64,000 nt of DNA from Epilithonimonas zeae (GTDB taxonomy: Bacteria; Bacteroidota; Bacteroidia; Flavobacteriales; Weeksellaceae). Every line of letters begins with the position of its first letter. Positions within the stretch are counted from its first letter, which is position 1. The stretch is from contig NZ_FSRK01000002.1 of assembly GCF_900141765.1 (NCBI RefSeq), positions 744,001-808,000 of the forward strand, in the 5' to 3' direction. The notes below the pieces were generated by a model. It had not been told where the DNA came from. It saw nothing but the letters and a program-made list of their open reading frames with translations, and ran no database searches. The translations under genes were made by a program, and so were the position numbers. This document shows, one piece after another, positions 9,884 through 17,364 of the stretch.

Positions 9884-9967
9884 TTAGTAACCTGTAATAA
9901 TAAGTGCTGTGTATTTTTCATGAAATTCTAACTGCAGAATAGCCTTAGATCTAACATTGTTTATCAT
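9884..9967 (-). CDS. possible 27-residue small protein
   Basis: ATG at 9967 begins a 27-residue frame (MINNVRSKAILQLEFHEKYT...) ending at 9884. The sequence just upstream, CACAACAAAAAACAAACACAA, closely matches that before the 16-residue frame at 9785, and both products start with MIN. This points to duplication of a 5' unit. A longer frame from 10087 exists in the same phase, but its extra part crosses an A/T-rich stretch and the terminator hairpin, so the short form is preferred. The function is unknown. Confidence 0.3.
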   Translation of the reverse strand: MINNVRSKAILQLEFHEKYTALIITGY

Positions 9968-10060
9968 TTGTGTTTGTTTTTTGTTGTGTTTATTTTTAAA
10001 ATTACAATTGTAACTTTCAGTGGTGCAAGTTAATACTTTTTTTATATACTTTACAAAAAA

Positions 10061-10095
10061 AAAATAAAATGACCTCATTAAGGTCATTTTATTTT
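10061..10095 (-). terminator. hairpin terminator after the 356-residue AraC-type regulator
   Basis: AAAATAAAATGACCT at 10061-10075 pairs perfectly with AGGTCATTTTATTTT at 10081-10095 around a five-base loop. It lies directly downstream of the stop codon at 10097 on the minus strand and has T-rich flanks on both sides, so it may act in both directions. It would insulate the regulator gene from the surface-protein genes. Confidence 0.8.
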
Positions 10096-10096
10096 A

Positions 10097-11167
10097 TTAT
10101 AGTTGATTTAATGCAATCAGATTGGTGGGTGGCTGCTCCTCTCTTATATCCTTTTTTAAGTTATTTATAAAGTAAGACGGCGATATGCCTGTTTCTTTTT
10201 TGAAAACAACCGCAAAAACTTCTCTTGAGCCAAAGCCACAGCTTTCCGCGAGGTAACTGATTTTGTATTCCCGATAGATAGGATTTTTATAAAGTACTTC
10301 CGTGATGTAAACAATTCTCAATCCATTAATATAGTCACTGAATTTTTTTCCTTTGTATTGCTTTAAGATTTCTGAAAGATATTTGTTGTTGGTGTCAAGA
10401 TAGGTTGCCAGTCCAGATAAGCTCATATCCTGTCGCAGGTACTTTTGTGATTTTTCAAATTTTGCCAGTCTTGCAAGAATGTGTTTAACCGTGTCGTCAT
10501 TAATGGATATTGTTTTTGTCTTGTGCTCTGTACATTCTGGAGTGTACAATGTCTCGGCCTCAAGGTCTGGAGAAATCTCAGGAGCAGAAGTCTTGAGATT
10601 CTCCATAATGTCTTCATAATTCTGTTCTGATGTGTTTTTGCCCTTTTTATAATAATAGCCTAATAATAGAAATGGTAGAAGAATAATGATGAATAATATA
10701 CTCTTGTTAATATAAACGGCGGAATGATCTTGATGATCGTGAATGATTTCTGCTATAGAAACGTTGCTTCCAAGTTCATTGATAACGTTCAGATTGTCTT
10801 TGATGTCCGCATAAACCACCTTGTATCCGGATTTCGGGTGTTTACTGTCTGCAAATTCTTTGATTTGACTATTTAAATGCTTGTCAGATTGAAGTAATTT
10901 TGATTTTTCTGGATCAATCTGGCTTACAATGACCATATCTTTAGTAAAAATCAATAAAGTGTCTTTGTTAATCTGTACTATGACATCCTTTTTGTCGATG
11001 TTTGTTTCGTTTTGCTTAAACTCTTCTTCCAAAAATCCCGTATTGTTGAAAATAGAGGCAGCATTTATGCTTCCGAAATTCAAAAGGAACATTATAAAAT
11101 AAAGCAATCTTTTTTTTTGTAAAATAAATCGGTTTAGCAAACCATTTTTATTTATTGTTTGTTCCAT
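10097..11167 (-). CDS. membrane-anchored AraC-type transcription regulator
   Basis: This 356-residue protein has an N-terminal hydrophobic segment (about 19-37, signal peptide or anchor), then an extracytoplasmic region of about 115 residues. A transmembrane helix follows (about 155-172, SILFIIILLPFLLLGYYY), then a cytoplasmic linker and a C-terminal AraC-type DNA-binding domain (about 226-345). The DNA-binding part shares the phrase YREYKISYLAESCGFGSREVFAVVFKKETG with the divergent gene at 11531. Many Bacteroidota regulators of this kind carry TPR repeats before the helix; none is seen here. The gene is separated from its divergent partner by about 360 bases. Its closeness to the surface-protein genes suggests, but does not prove, that they are its targets. 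Confidence 0.85.
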   Translation of the reverse strand: MEQTINKNGLLNRFILQKKRLLYFIMFLLNFGSINAASIFNNTGFLEEEFKQNETNIDKKDVIVQINKDTLLIFTKDMVIVSQIDPEKSKLLQSDKHLNSQIKEFADSKHPKSGYKVVYADIKDNLNVINELGSNVSIAEIIHDHQDHSAVYINKSILFIIILLPFLLLGYYYKKGKNTSEQNYEDIMENLKTSAPEISPDLEAETLYTPECTEHKTKTISINDDTVKHILARLAKFEKSQKYLRQDMSLSGLATYLDTNNKYLSEILKQYKGKKFSDYINGLRIVYITEVLYKNPIYREYKISYLAESCGFGSREVFAVVFKKETGISPSYFINNLKKDIREEQPPTNLIALNQL

Positions 11168-11530
11168 ATTATCAGATTAATAGTATACTCCAATATTAGT
11201 CAGAAGCAAACAAATAATGCAACTCTTTTGTAGAAGAATGACAGAATTAATGTTGTTTGATTTCCAGAAAAGATTCGGAATTTTAACATTTTTATTTACA
11301 AATAAACAATATTGATTGTTAGTATTTTAAGATGATTTTAAAATGTTTTTTATACCCGAAAAAATGTTTTTAGAAATTGACATACATTATTATATTTTTT
11401 TTGTAATTTTAGAAATGCTAATAATAATGAATTAATATTATCAAAAATTTAAGTATAATCACTGTTAATGGAGGAATGTTGCTTGTTTGGTGTTATTAAT
11501 TTCTCTAAAAACAAAAAACACAATAATAGT
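11168..11530. promoter_or_regulatory. shared divergent promoter region of the two AraC-type regulators
   Basis: This 363-base gap is very A/T-rich and carries the control signals of both regulators. On the plus strand TTG at 11377-11379 and TAATTTTA at 11404-11411 resemble the Bacteroidota promoter, but the gap of 24 bases is long and the -7 box has one mismatch. No clear palindrome was seen. Confidence 0.3.
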
Positions 11531-12382
11531 ATGGACTTGGGCAAAATGTTAATCCTGTTGTGTCTTTTTGCAGTGTTTGGCTCTGTAAAATCTCAGTCAA
11601 TTCATCTTAGTGGAACACAAATTCTCAGTAAATATAATTGGGTTGGAAATTCAATTACCCCATCTTTGTATTCAAAAACTTTAGAGTCTTCTGATCCAAA
11701 GAAAAAGATTTCTACAAAAGACCAGATTAAAAAATACACGAAAATACTGAAAGATGAGCATAACAAAAGCTTAATCAAAATAATAGGTTTGTCCTCATCA
11801 CTTACCGTTTTGGTAGTCGTATTGATGTGGTTGTTTTTTAGTGAAAGAGATAAAAAGATTAAAGATAATTACCATTTGGCGCTTGAAGCATTGAAGGATA
11901 AGCCGGCTCCATCCTATGTTAAAAAAAATACTGATGCTGCATTAAGGAGTAATTATACAGAGACAAATAATATTATAAAAGATAGAATCAATATATCCGA
12001 AGATACAGAGAAAAAACTTTTGAAAAAGCTGGCTGCTTTTGAAGCTTCGGAAAGATTTTTGAAAAAAGAACTTACACTTACTGCTTTAGCGAGTCAAAAA
12101 GGAACCAATCCAAAATACCTTTCGAAGATTATCCATACACATAGAAATCAAACATTTACTGGTTACATCAATAAATTGAGAATGAACTATATTATCCAGA
12201 AATTATATGATGAACCTAAATATAGAGAATACAAGATTAGCTATTTAGCAGATGAATGTGGTTATACCTCACCACAGGTTTTCGTAGTAGTTTTCAAAAA
12301 AGAAACAGGGCTCACGCCTTCCAGTTTTATAGAACAGCTGAAAACAGAACTAGATAATTATAATAATATGCTGATAGTGTAA
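11531..12382 (+). CDS. membrane-anchored AraC-type transcription regulator (paralogue of the divergent gene)
   Basis: From ATG 11531 the protein has 283 residues and starts with a signal-like segment (MDLGKMLILLCLFAVFGSVKSQ). An in-frame ATG at 11468 would add 21 polar residues before this, so 11531 is preferred. A short extracytoplasmic part of about 55 residues is followed by a transmembrane helix (IIGLSSSLTVLVVVLMWLFF) and a C-terminal AraC-type domain with the phrase YREYKISYLADECGYTSPQVFVVVFKKETG. The DNA-binding half is closely related to that of the gene at 10097-11167, while the sensing parts differ. This suggests duplication followed by change of the sensed signal. The targets are unknown. 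Confidence 0.82.
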   Translation: MDLGKMLILLCLFAVFGSVKSQSIHLSGTQILSKYNWVGNSITPSLYSKTLESSDPKKKISTKDQIKKYTKILKDEHNKSLIKIIGLSSSLTVLVVVLMWLFFSERDKKIKDNYHLALEALKDKPAPSYVKKNTDAALRSNYTETNNIIKDRINISEDTEKKLLKKLAAFEASERFLKKELTLTALASQKGTNPKYLSKIIHTHRNQTFTGYINKLRMNYIIQKLYDEPKYREYKISYLADECGYTSPQVFVVVFKKETGLTPSSFIEQLKTELDNYNNMLIV

Positions 12383-12390
12383 ATATAAAA

Positions 12391-12420
12391 ACCTCGGATA
12401 TCCGAGGCTTTATTTTTTTA
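12391..12420 (+). terminator. hairpin terminator after the plus-strand AraC-type regulator
   Basis: CCTCGGAT at 12393-12400 and ATCCGAGG at 12401-12408 form a perfect palindrome followed by a T-rich run. It lies nine bases after the stop at 12382 and between convergent genes, so it may serve both directions. Confidence 0.8.
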
Positions 12421-12433
12421 TAAATAATTGATA

Positions 12434-13282
12434 CTATCTAAGTAGAGCGCTGAAAGTGTCACCTTCTCTGATATCTCCGGTATTATAACCTTTCATAAAC
12501 CATTCTTCTCTTTGCGCAGAAGAACCGTGGGTAAAGCTTTCTTGGTTCACATAACCTTGACCTCTCTTTTGGATATTATCATCACCAACAGCCGCGGCTG
12601 CACTCATTGCCTCCTGAATATCACCTGGCTCTAAAAACTTTTCTCTGCTATCGGTTTGTTTTGCCCATAATCCGGCATAGAAGTCAGCTTGTAATTCGTT
12701 GGCAACAGAGATTTGATTGGCTTGGGTTTCGCTTCCTCTTTGACTTAATTGATGGACTTTATCCAGCGTTCCCAGTAAGTTTTGGATATGATGGCCATAT
12801 TCGTGCCCCAGAACATAAGCCACTGTAAATTGTCCAACCTGAGCCCCAAACTTCTGCTGCAGTTCATTGAAGAAGCTCATATCCATATAAATAGTTTGGT
12901 CTGCAGGACAATAGAAAGGTCCCATCTCTGAACGTGCTGCACCACAACCAGATTGTGTTCCGCTTTCAAAAAGAACCACTTTGGCTGGTGTGAACTGGAT
13001 TCCGTTTTCTTGGAAAACTTTGTTCCAGGTTTGTTCATTTTCAGCAGTCAACATTTTTACAAATTCTCTAATGTTGAGCTCTTCTTTAGAAAGTTGTCTC
13101 TGTTCGCTTTGTTGTGGGGAAGAAGTTGCACTATTTTGTAAAATTGCAGAGGGGTCGCCTCCGAGGAAGAATACGATGGCTGCAATAATGATGGTTCCTA
13201 AGCCACCACCAACCAACATTCCGCCACCGCCAGAGCCGCGTCTGTCATCTACATTGTCACTTCTGTCGTTTGTCCATTTCAT
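12434..13282 (-). CDS. YpfJ-type neutral zinc metallopeptidase
   Basis: The 282-residue product matches the YpfJ/neutral zinc metallopeptidase family (PF04228). It has a Gly-rich N-terminus, a transmembrane helix (about 22-41) and a proline/glutamine linker. The family segment SGCGAARSEMGPFYCPADQ follows (about 111-129), with the zinc motif HEYGHH at about 160-165. The family is widespread and its substrates are unknown; the topology predicts a membrane-tethered protease, probably facing the periplasm. It stands alone, with the palindromic element 13358-13468 between it and ribH. Length and motifs are complete. Confidence 0.92.
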   Translation of the reverse strand: MKWTNDRSDNVDDRRGSGGGGMLVGGGLGTIIIAAIVFFLGGDPSAILQNSATSSPQQSEQRQLSKEELNIREFVKMLTAENEQTWNKVFQENGIQFTPAKVVLFESGTQSGCGAARSEMGPFYCPADQTIYMDMSFFNELQQKFGAQVGQFTVAYVLGHEYGHHIQNLLGTLDKVHQLSQRGSETQANQISVANELQADFYAGLWAKQTDSREKFLEPGDIQEAMSAAAAVGDDNIQKRGQGYVNQESFTHGSSAQREEWFMKGYNTGDIREGDTFSALLR

Positions 13283-13357
13283 AATTAATATTTTGTGTTT
13301 TTAAAATTAAGAAATTCTTTTGTAGCTAGAGCTAAAAATTATGCCGTTGTTTGTCAA

Positions 13358-13468
13358 TAGCCCCGATAGTAGCGGCATCTTTTTTTGTTTTTATAGTCAT
13401 CGTTTGTTTTGATGGTAAAATGTTCTGAAAAACAAAAAAGATATAGCGGATAGCGGGATTAAGCTCCT
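13358..13468. repeat. bipartite palindromic intergenic element
   Basis: The left part (AGCCCCGATAGTAGCGGCATC, then a T-rich run ending GTTTTT) is mirrored by the right part (AAAAACAAAAAAGATATAGCGG followed by ATAGCGGGA). The arms pair over most of their length around a variable centre. It lies just downstream of ribH on the minus strand and could act as its terminator. From memory, very similar sequences occur many times in Flavobacteriia genomes, so it is probably one copy of a dispersed repeat. Confidence 0.6.
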
Positions 13469-13480
13469 AAAATTTAATAC

Positions 13481-13969
13481 TTAGAGAGAAAACTTGGTAT
13501 TGAAATCTATCATTTTCAATGCAGTAACCGCAGCTTCGACACCTTTGTTACCAAGATTTCCGCCACTTCTTGCGATAGATTGTTCTTTGGTATCATCTGT
13601 CAAAACGCAGAAAATGGCTGGTGTGTCAGTTAAGATATTGCAATCTTTGATGCCTTGTGTTACACCTGAACAAACAAACTCGAAATGAGGCGTCTCGCCA
13701 CGTATCACATTACCAATGGCAATGACTGCTGCGAATTTATTGGAACGGCAAAGTTTCATTGTTGCAAAGCTCAATTCGAATGCGCCTGGAACGTAATAAA
13801 TATGGATGTTTTCTTCTTTGATGCCTTCTGCTTTGAGCGTTTCGAGAGCGCCGTTGCGAAGGTTGTAGGTTACGAAGTCGTTCCACTCAGAAACAACAAT
13901 GCCGATAGAATATTCATCGGCATTGGTTATATTGAGTGGCTTATAATCTGAAAGATTAGTTGTTGCCAT
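13481..13969 (-). CDS. ribH: 6,7-dimethyl-8-ribityllumazine synthase
   Basis: This enzyme joins 5-amino-6-ribitylaminouracil and 3,4-dihydroxy-2-butanone 4-phosphate to make the direct precursor of riboflavin, in the cytoplasm. The 162 residues match the usual family length. Family marks are Trp29, PGAFE at 61-65, GNVIRGETPHFE at 86-97 (with the conserved His95), and RSGGNLGNKG at 134-143. The gene follows the TPR membrane protein with only three bases between, so the two are probably co-transcribed. Other rib genes are not in the window. The palindromic element at 13358-13468 may end the transcript. Confidence 0.97.
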   Translation of the reverse strand: MATTNLSDYKPLNITNADEYSIGIVVSEWNDFVTYNLRNGALETLKAEGIKEENIHIYYVPGAFELSFATMKLCRSNKFAAVIAIGNVIRGETPHFEFVCSGVTQGIKDCNILTDTPAIFCVLTDDTKEQSIARSGGNLGNKGVEAAVTALKMIDFNTKFSL

Positions 13970-13972
13970 TGT

Positions 13973-14677
13973 TTAATAATATTTTGTCATTTCTATAAAA
14001 GCGTCAGATTGACCATTGTCATAATCCTGGTATTTCTCATCAATCACAGAGAAATATTTTTTAGCATCAGCATTTTTCTTAAGTGCCAAAGCTAGCATTC
14101 CTGCTTTTTTTGTGAAATAATAAGACGTGTAAGCGTCATCTGATGCAGAAGAAGCTTTGTCTGCCATTGCCAAAGCATCATCAGCTTTGTTGAGGTTGGA
14201 TAGACAGTCTGCCATCGCACCATATTTAAGAGCTACCAATACTTTGTTGCCAGAGCTGAATTTGTCTAACAAGTCGTAAGCTTTCTGATAATTTCCTTTT
14301 TTGAATTCTATAAGACCAGCGTTGTAAGCAGATAATTTACCGGCTTTTGTGCTTCCGTATTCTTCATAAGTTCCTATGAAACCTGGGTTTGCAACAGATT
14401 TTCCACCTAAAGCCAAGTCTTCTTTACCATCGGTCAAATTTTTCTGAGCAGCTAAGTAGCTTCTTGTAGCTTCTTCGTTTTTAGGACCCAAAATGAACTG
14501 TTGGTAACCAAACCATCCAAGAACTGCAACAATCAAAATACCGAAACCGATACTCAGTGTTCTTGCATTTTTTTCAAGGAAAGATTCTATGTTCAATGCC
14601 TCTTTATCTAGGTCTCTGAAGAATTCTACAGTTTCTTTTCCTTCTTGTTCGTTCTTTTTGTTATGTAGATCTGCCAT
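13973..14677 (-). CDS. membrane-anchored tetratricopeptide repeat protein (YfgM-like architecture)
   Basis: The product (234 residues) has a charged N-terminus, one transmembrane helix (about 41-62, LSIGFGILIVAVLGWFGYQQFI) and a helical C-terminal domain with TPR-like units (AGLIEFKKGNYQKAYDLLDKF, ADCLSNLNKADDALAMADKA). This layout resembles the Bacteroidota proteins compared with YfgM, an accessory of the SecYEG translocon, but that link is inferred from architecture only. The next gene, ribH, starts three bases after the stop. It is well conserved in Flavobacteriia as a ribH neighbour, as far as I recall. Confidence 0.8.
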   Translation of the reverse strand: MADLHNKKNEQEGKETVEFFRDLDKEALNIESFLEKNARTLSIGFGILIVAVLGWFGYQQFILGPKNEEATRSYLAAQKNLTDGKEDLALGGKSVANPGFIGTYEEYGSTKAGKLSAYNAGLIEFKKGNYQKAYDLLDKFSSGNKVLVALKYGAMADCLSNLNKADDALAMADKASSASDDAYTSYYFTKKAGMLALALKKNADAKKYFSVIDEKYQDYDNGQSDAFIEMTKYY

Positions 14678-14758
14678 AATTTTTTAGTAAATGAAGTGCA
14701 AATTTAATGCTTTCCTTTTGATTTGCAAAAACTTATTTTTCTGATGAGAGAAAATATT

Positions 14759-15295
14759 TTAATATTGAAGTATCGAATAGACTTCTGAGTTAAATTTCTT
14801 TAGTCTTTCAACACCATTCAAATCTTTTAAATCAATTAAAAAACTGAATTGCGTAGGAATGGCGCCTTGCTTTACAACCAATTTTGCTGCGGCTTCCGTA
14901 GTTCCGCCTGTTGCCAGAAGGTCATCGTGAATCAAAACGCGTTGTCCTTCTTTCAAATGCCCGGTTTTCATTTCGATTTCAGCTGAGCCGTATTCCAAAT
15001 CATATTTTTCTCCAATGAAAGGCGGTGGTAATTTGCCGGCTTTTCTGATTAATACAAATGGAACATCCAAGGCTACTGCAATGGCAATGCCGAAAAGATA
15101 ACCTCTGCTTTCTATTCCACAAACTGCATCAATCTTGCCTCGGCTGAAATGGGCTAAATCTGCGATGACCTCTTCATATAATTTTGGTTGAAGAAAAATA
15201 GGGCAGATATCCTTGAATTGGATTCCCGGAATTGGAAAGTCCGGAATGTTATCTATTGTTTCTTCTAATTTCTTGATTAATTCCGCAGATGCCAT
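14759..15295 (-). CDS. apt: adenine phosphoribosyltransferase
   Basis: Apt recovers adenine by joining it to PRPP to give AMP. The 178-residue length fits the family. The PRPP-binding loop VLIHDDLLATGGT is at about 120-132, with the ESRG and RKAGKLP motifs at 62-65 and 84-90. The gene starts ten bases after the end of a lipoprotein gene on the same strand. The functional link between them is unclear; they may just share a transcript. Confidence 0.97.
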   Translation of the reverse strand: MASAELIKKLEETIDNIPDFPIPGIQFKDICPIFLQPKLYEEVIADLAHFSRGKIDAVCGIESRGYLFGIAIAVALDVPFVLIRKAGKLPPPFIGEKYDLEYGSAEIEMKTGHLKEGQRVLIHDDLLATGGTTEAAAKLVVKQGAIPTQFSFLIDLKDLNGVERLKKFNSEVYSILQY

Positions 15296-15304
15296 TTTTT
15301 ATTT

Positions 15305-16471
15305 TTAAGGATTGATTTTATAAGTGGTGATTTTCCAATTGTTGTTCACAGATTTTAGTCCGTAGGTCACATTCAGAGAAGTGGTTTTTCCGTTTTTGTC
15401 GGTTACGTCATAAGTTACGTTCACGTTTGCAGAATTATCTTTGTTGTAAGGTACTGCAATATTTTTTACACTGATATTCTTAACCGAACCAAAACCTGAA
15501 TTCGGATTAGAGAATTTGTCGTAAGAACCCCAATTTGGATTGTCAGCAACTTCGTAAGCTGCTTTGAAGTTCTGAGAAGAAAGGTTGTTCAAAAATTTTG
15601 TAACCGTTGCTTTTGGATCAGAAGCGGCTGGCTTTGGAGCTGGTGGCGGCGTTACAATGGTTTCGCCTGTTTGCGGGTCAACTGTAGAGGTAGGAACTTG
15701 AAGTGAGTCTGCTACAACTGGCGGCGGAGGCGTGTAAAGTGCTTGTCCATTCACAGGAACGCCCATTTTTATCATCTGTAATAACTTCTTGGTTGTTTTT
15801 ACAGTCAACTTAATATCAATTTTTTCTTCAAAGATTTTCTCTTTCGGAAGCTTAGCATAAAGAACTGTGAATCCTCTGAAAGCTGGATCTTGCATCAGGT
15901 TTTTGGAAGTAGAAATCTTGTTTCCTCCGCTGGAAATTTCCATTACAGTTTCCAAGGCTGCACCTTCAAAGTCCACTTTTCTTCCGTTGTTATCTAATAA
16001 TTGTGGGATAATGATCAAACCTTTCGAACCGGTTAAACTATCACCGGCAATATTTCTTACATTGATGCTAAGACTCGCTGCGTCAATATCATTAGGATCT
16101 TTTTCTGAAGCTGCAACATTACCGAAAATGTTCATCTCTCCAAGACTTGGCGGTGCTGTACTGCTCCATGCGATTCCGTTTTTCTGAGCCACTTGGTCTG
16201 CCATTGCGAAAATCTCAGCCGTTTTTTTACCATCCAGAAGTTTTCCAAGTGCCGTGATTTCTGCAATGTCGCCTTCAGCTTCTACACCAAAAGTTTTCAA
16301 GATATACAAGGCCTCGTTGAATTTTACTTGTTTCAATGTTGGTAAGCTGGAAGCCATATCATTGATACTTTCCTGGAAGCTTTTGCGGCTGCTCCCATCA
16401 ACACTTGTTTTTTTGCAACCTACCATAAAGAATAATAAAGTTGCTAAGAGACAGTATTTTATAAATTTCAT
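15305..16471 (-). CDS. lipoprotein of unknown function with C-terminal NTF2-like region
   Basis: The 388-residue product has a lipoprotein signal (MKFIKYCLLATLLFFMVGCKK, Cys19 as the lipidation site). The N-terminal part of about 230 residues is helical and then mixed. A Pro-rich linker follows (about 245-285, with PPPP and PPPAPKP), then a C-terminal segment (about 286-388) with the feel of an NTF2-like/DUF4878 fold (VTKFLNNLSSQNFKAAYEVAD... NWKITTYKINP). I do not recognise a specific function. It lies just upstream of apt. Confidence 0.8.
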   Translation of the reverse strand: MKFIKYCLLATLLFFMVGCKKTSVDGSSRKSFQESINDMASSLPTLKQVKFNEALYILKTFGVEAEGDIAEITALGKLLDGKKTAEIFAMADQVAQKNGIAWSSTAPPSLGEMNIFGNVAASEKDPNDIDAASLSINVRNIAGDSLTGSKGLIIIPQLLDNNGRKVDFEGAALETVMEISSGGNKISTSKNLMQDPAFRGFTVLYAKLPKEKIFEEKIDIKLTVKTTKKLLQMIKMGVPVNGQALYTPPPPVVADSLQVPTSTVDPQTGETIVTPPPAPKPAASDPKATVTKFLNNLSSQNFKAAYEVADNPNWGSYDKFSNPNSGFGSVKNISVKNIAVPYNKDNSANVNVTYDVTDKNGKTTSLNVTYGLKSVNNNWKITTYKINP

Positions 16472-16874
16472 TTTGTGTGATTTATTTTTAAAAGTAAGGA
16501 ATATGTTTGATTCGCAAACCTTTATATCAATTAATATGCAAAATTAAATTTAAAATCCATAAAATCTCTATTTGATTTGATTTTTTCCAAGTTTAAGTTT
16601 TAGTAAAATATCAAGAATGAAAATTGGAATAAAATAAACAAAAAGAGTTAAATTATCTTTAAATATTTCTTTAAAAATTAAATTTTAATTAATTGGTGTC
16701 CGATATGCTTAGGACGAACGAAGGACGAACATAGGATATAGAAAGGACGAACAAAGGCAAGTGAAAATTTTTCACATTCGTTTAATTCTAATTTTTAGTC
16801 AAAATTAAGACTTAAATCAATCAAATTTTTTCAAAGAAAATTAAAAAGGGTAACTTTACGGAAAATTAAAGTTA
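16472..16874. other. divergent intergenic region
   Basis: This 403-base gap separates the lipoprotein gene (minus) and the RapZ-C gene (plus). Besides the AGGACGAAC repeats it holds TAACTTTA at 16851-16858, one mismatch from the TAnnTTTG box and suitably placed for the RapZ-C gene, though no TTG is seen at the right distance. No gene or RNA was recognised here. Confidence 0.5.
16711..16752. repeat. three direct repeats of AGGACGAAC
   Basis: AGGACGAAC occurs at 16711-16719, 16722-16730 and 16744-16752, with a degenerate AGGATATAG between the last two. The upstream GTCCGATATGCTTAGGAC also forms an inverted GTCC/GGAC pair. It lies in the 400-base gap between the divergent lipoprotein gene and the RapZ-C gene. 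It could be an operator array or part of a dispersed repeat. Confidence 0.55.
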
Positions 16875-17306
16875 ATGCAGAACAAATTGGTTATTGATAT
16901 TCACAGTTTTTCTTATAAAAAGAAAGGAATTCCTAAAGATGATTCCGGAAACGGCGGCGGTTTCGTTTTCGATTGCAGAGGAATCCTGAATCCTGGAAGA
17001 ATTGAAGAATATAAATCACAAACAGGAAATGATATTGGCGTACAGGAGTTTCTGGAACAACAAACAGAAATGCCTCAGTTTTTAAAATCAGTTCATAGTC
17101 TTCTTTCCATCACTATAGAGAATTATCTGGAAAGAGGTTTTGAGAATCTGCAAATTAATTTTGGCTGCACAGGCGGACAGCATCGTTCGGTTTATTCTGC
17201 GATTAAAACTTCGGAATTCATCAAGGAAAAATATCCTGAAGCAGAAGTGAGAATCCACCACGATGAACAATTACAACTTAATCTATCATCGATAAGTGAT
17301 AATTAA
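16875..17306 (+). CDS. stand-alone RapZ C-terminal domain protein
   Basis: The 143-residue product corresponds to the C-terminal domain of RapZ (COG1660), without the N-terminal P-loop kinase-like domain. It has FDCRGILNP at 32-40, like the RapZ segment FDVRFLPNP, and the hallmark GCTGGQHRSV at 97-106. In Escherichia coli this domain binds glucosamine-6-phosphate and the GlmY/GlmZ RNAs. In Bacteroidota the domain often occurs fused to, or beside, sugar kinases and nucleotidyltransferases. Here it is followed, after 58 bases with a palindromic element, by a MurU-like nucleotidyltransferase, so a link to amino-sugar metabolism is plausible. Confidence 0.85.
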   Translation: MQNKLVIDIHSFSYKKKGIPKDDSGNGGGFVFDCRGILNPGRIEEYKSQTGNDIGVQEFLEQQTEMPQFLKSVHSLLSITIENYLERGFENLQINFGCTGGQHRSVYSAIKTSEFIKEKYPEAEVRIHHDEQLQLNLSSISDN

Positions 17307-17362
17307 TTGTTGATTTTTTTCATTATTAGATCATCAATCTTTTATCAATTATCATTTACATA
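17296..17362. repeat. TGATAA-rich imperfect inverted repeat, copy 1
   Basis: The left arm (ATAAGTGATAATTAATTG) and the right arm (TTTTATCAATTATCATTTAC) pair imperfectly around a T-rich centre. Similar elements lie at 29831-29928 and 50826-50909, each in the gap before a plus-strand gene. It probably belongs to a dispersed family of this genome. Confidence 0.55.
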
Positions 17363-17364
17363 AT

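Noticed and set aside
9884-10087. A 67-codon frame ending at 9884
   Set aside because: Its first 40 codons cross the terminator hairpin and an A/T-rich stretch with poor coding character. Only the last 27 codons have a start context like that of neighbouring genes.
10061-10095. Possible operator palindrome
   Set aside because: The perfect stem right after a stop codon with T-rich flank is better explained as a terminator.
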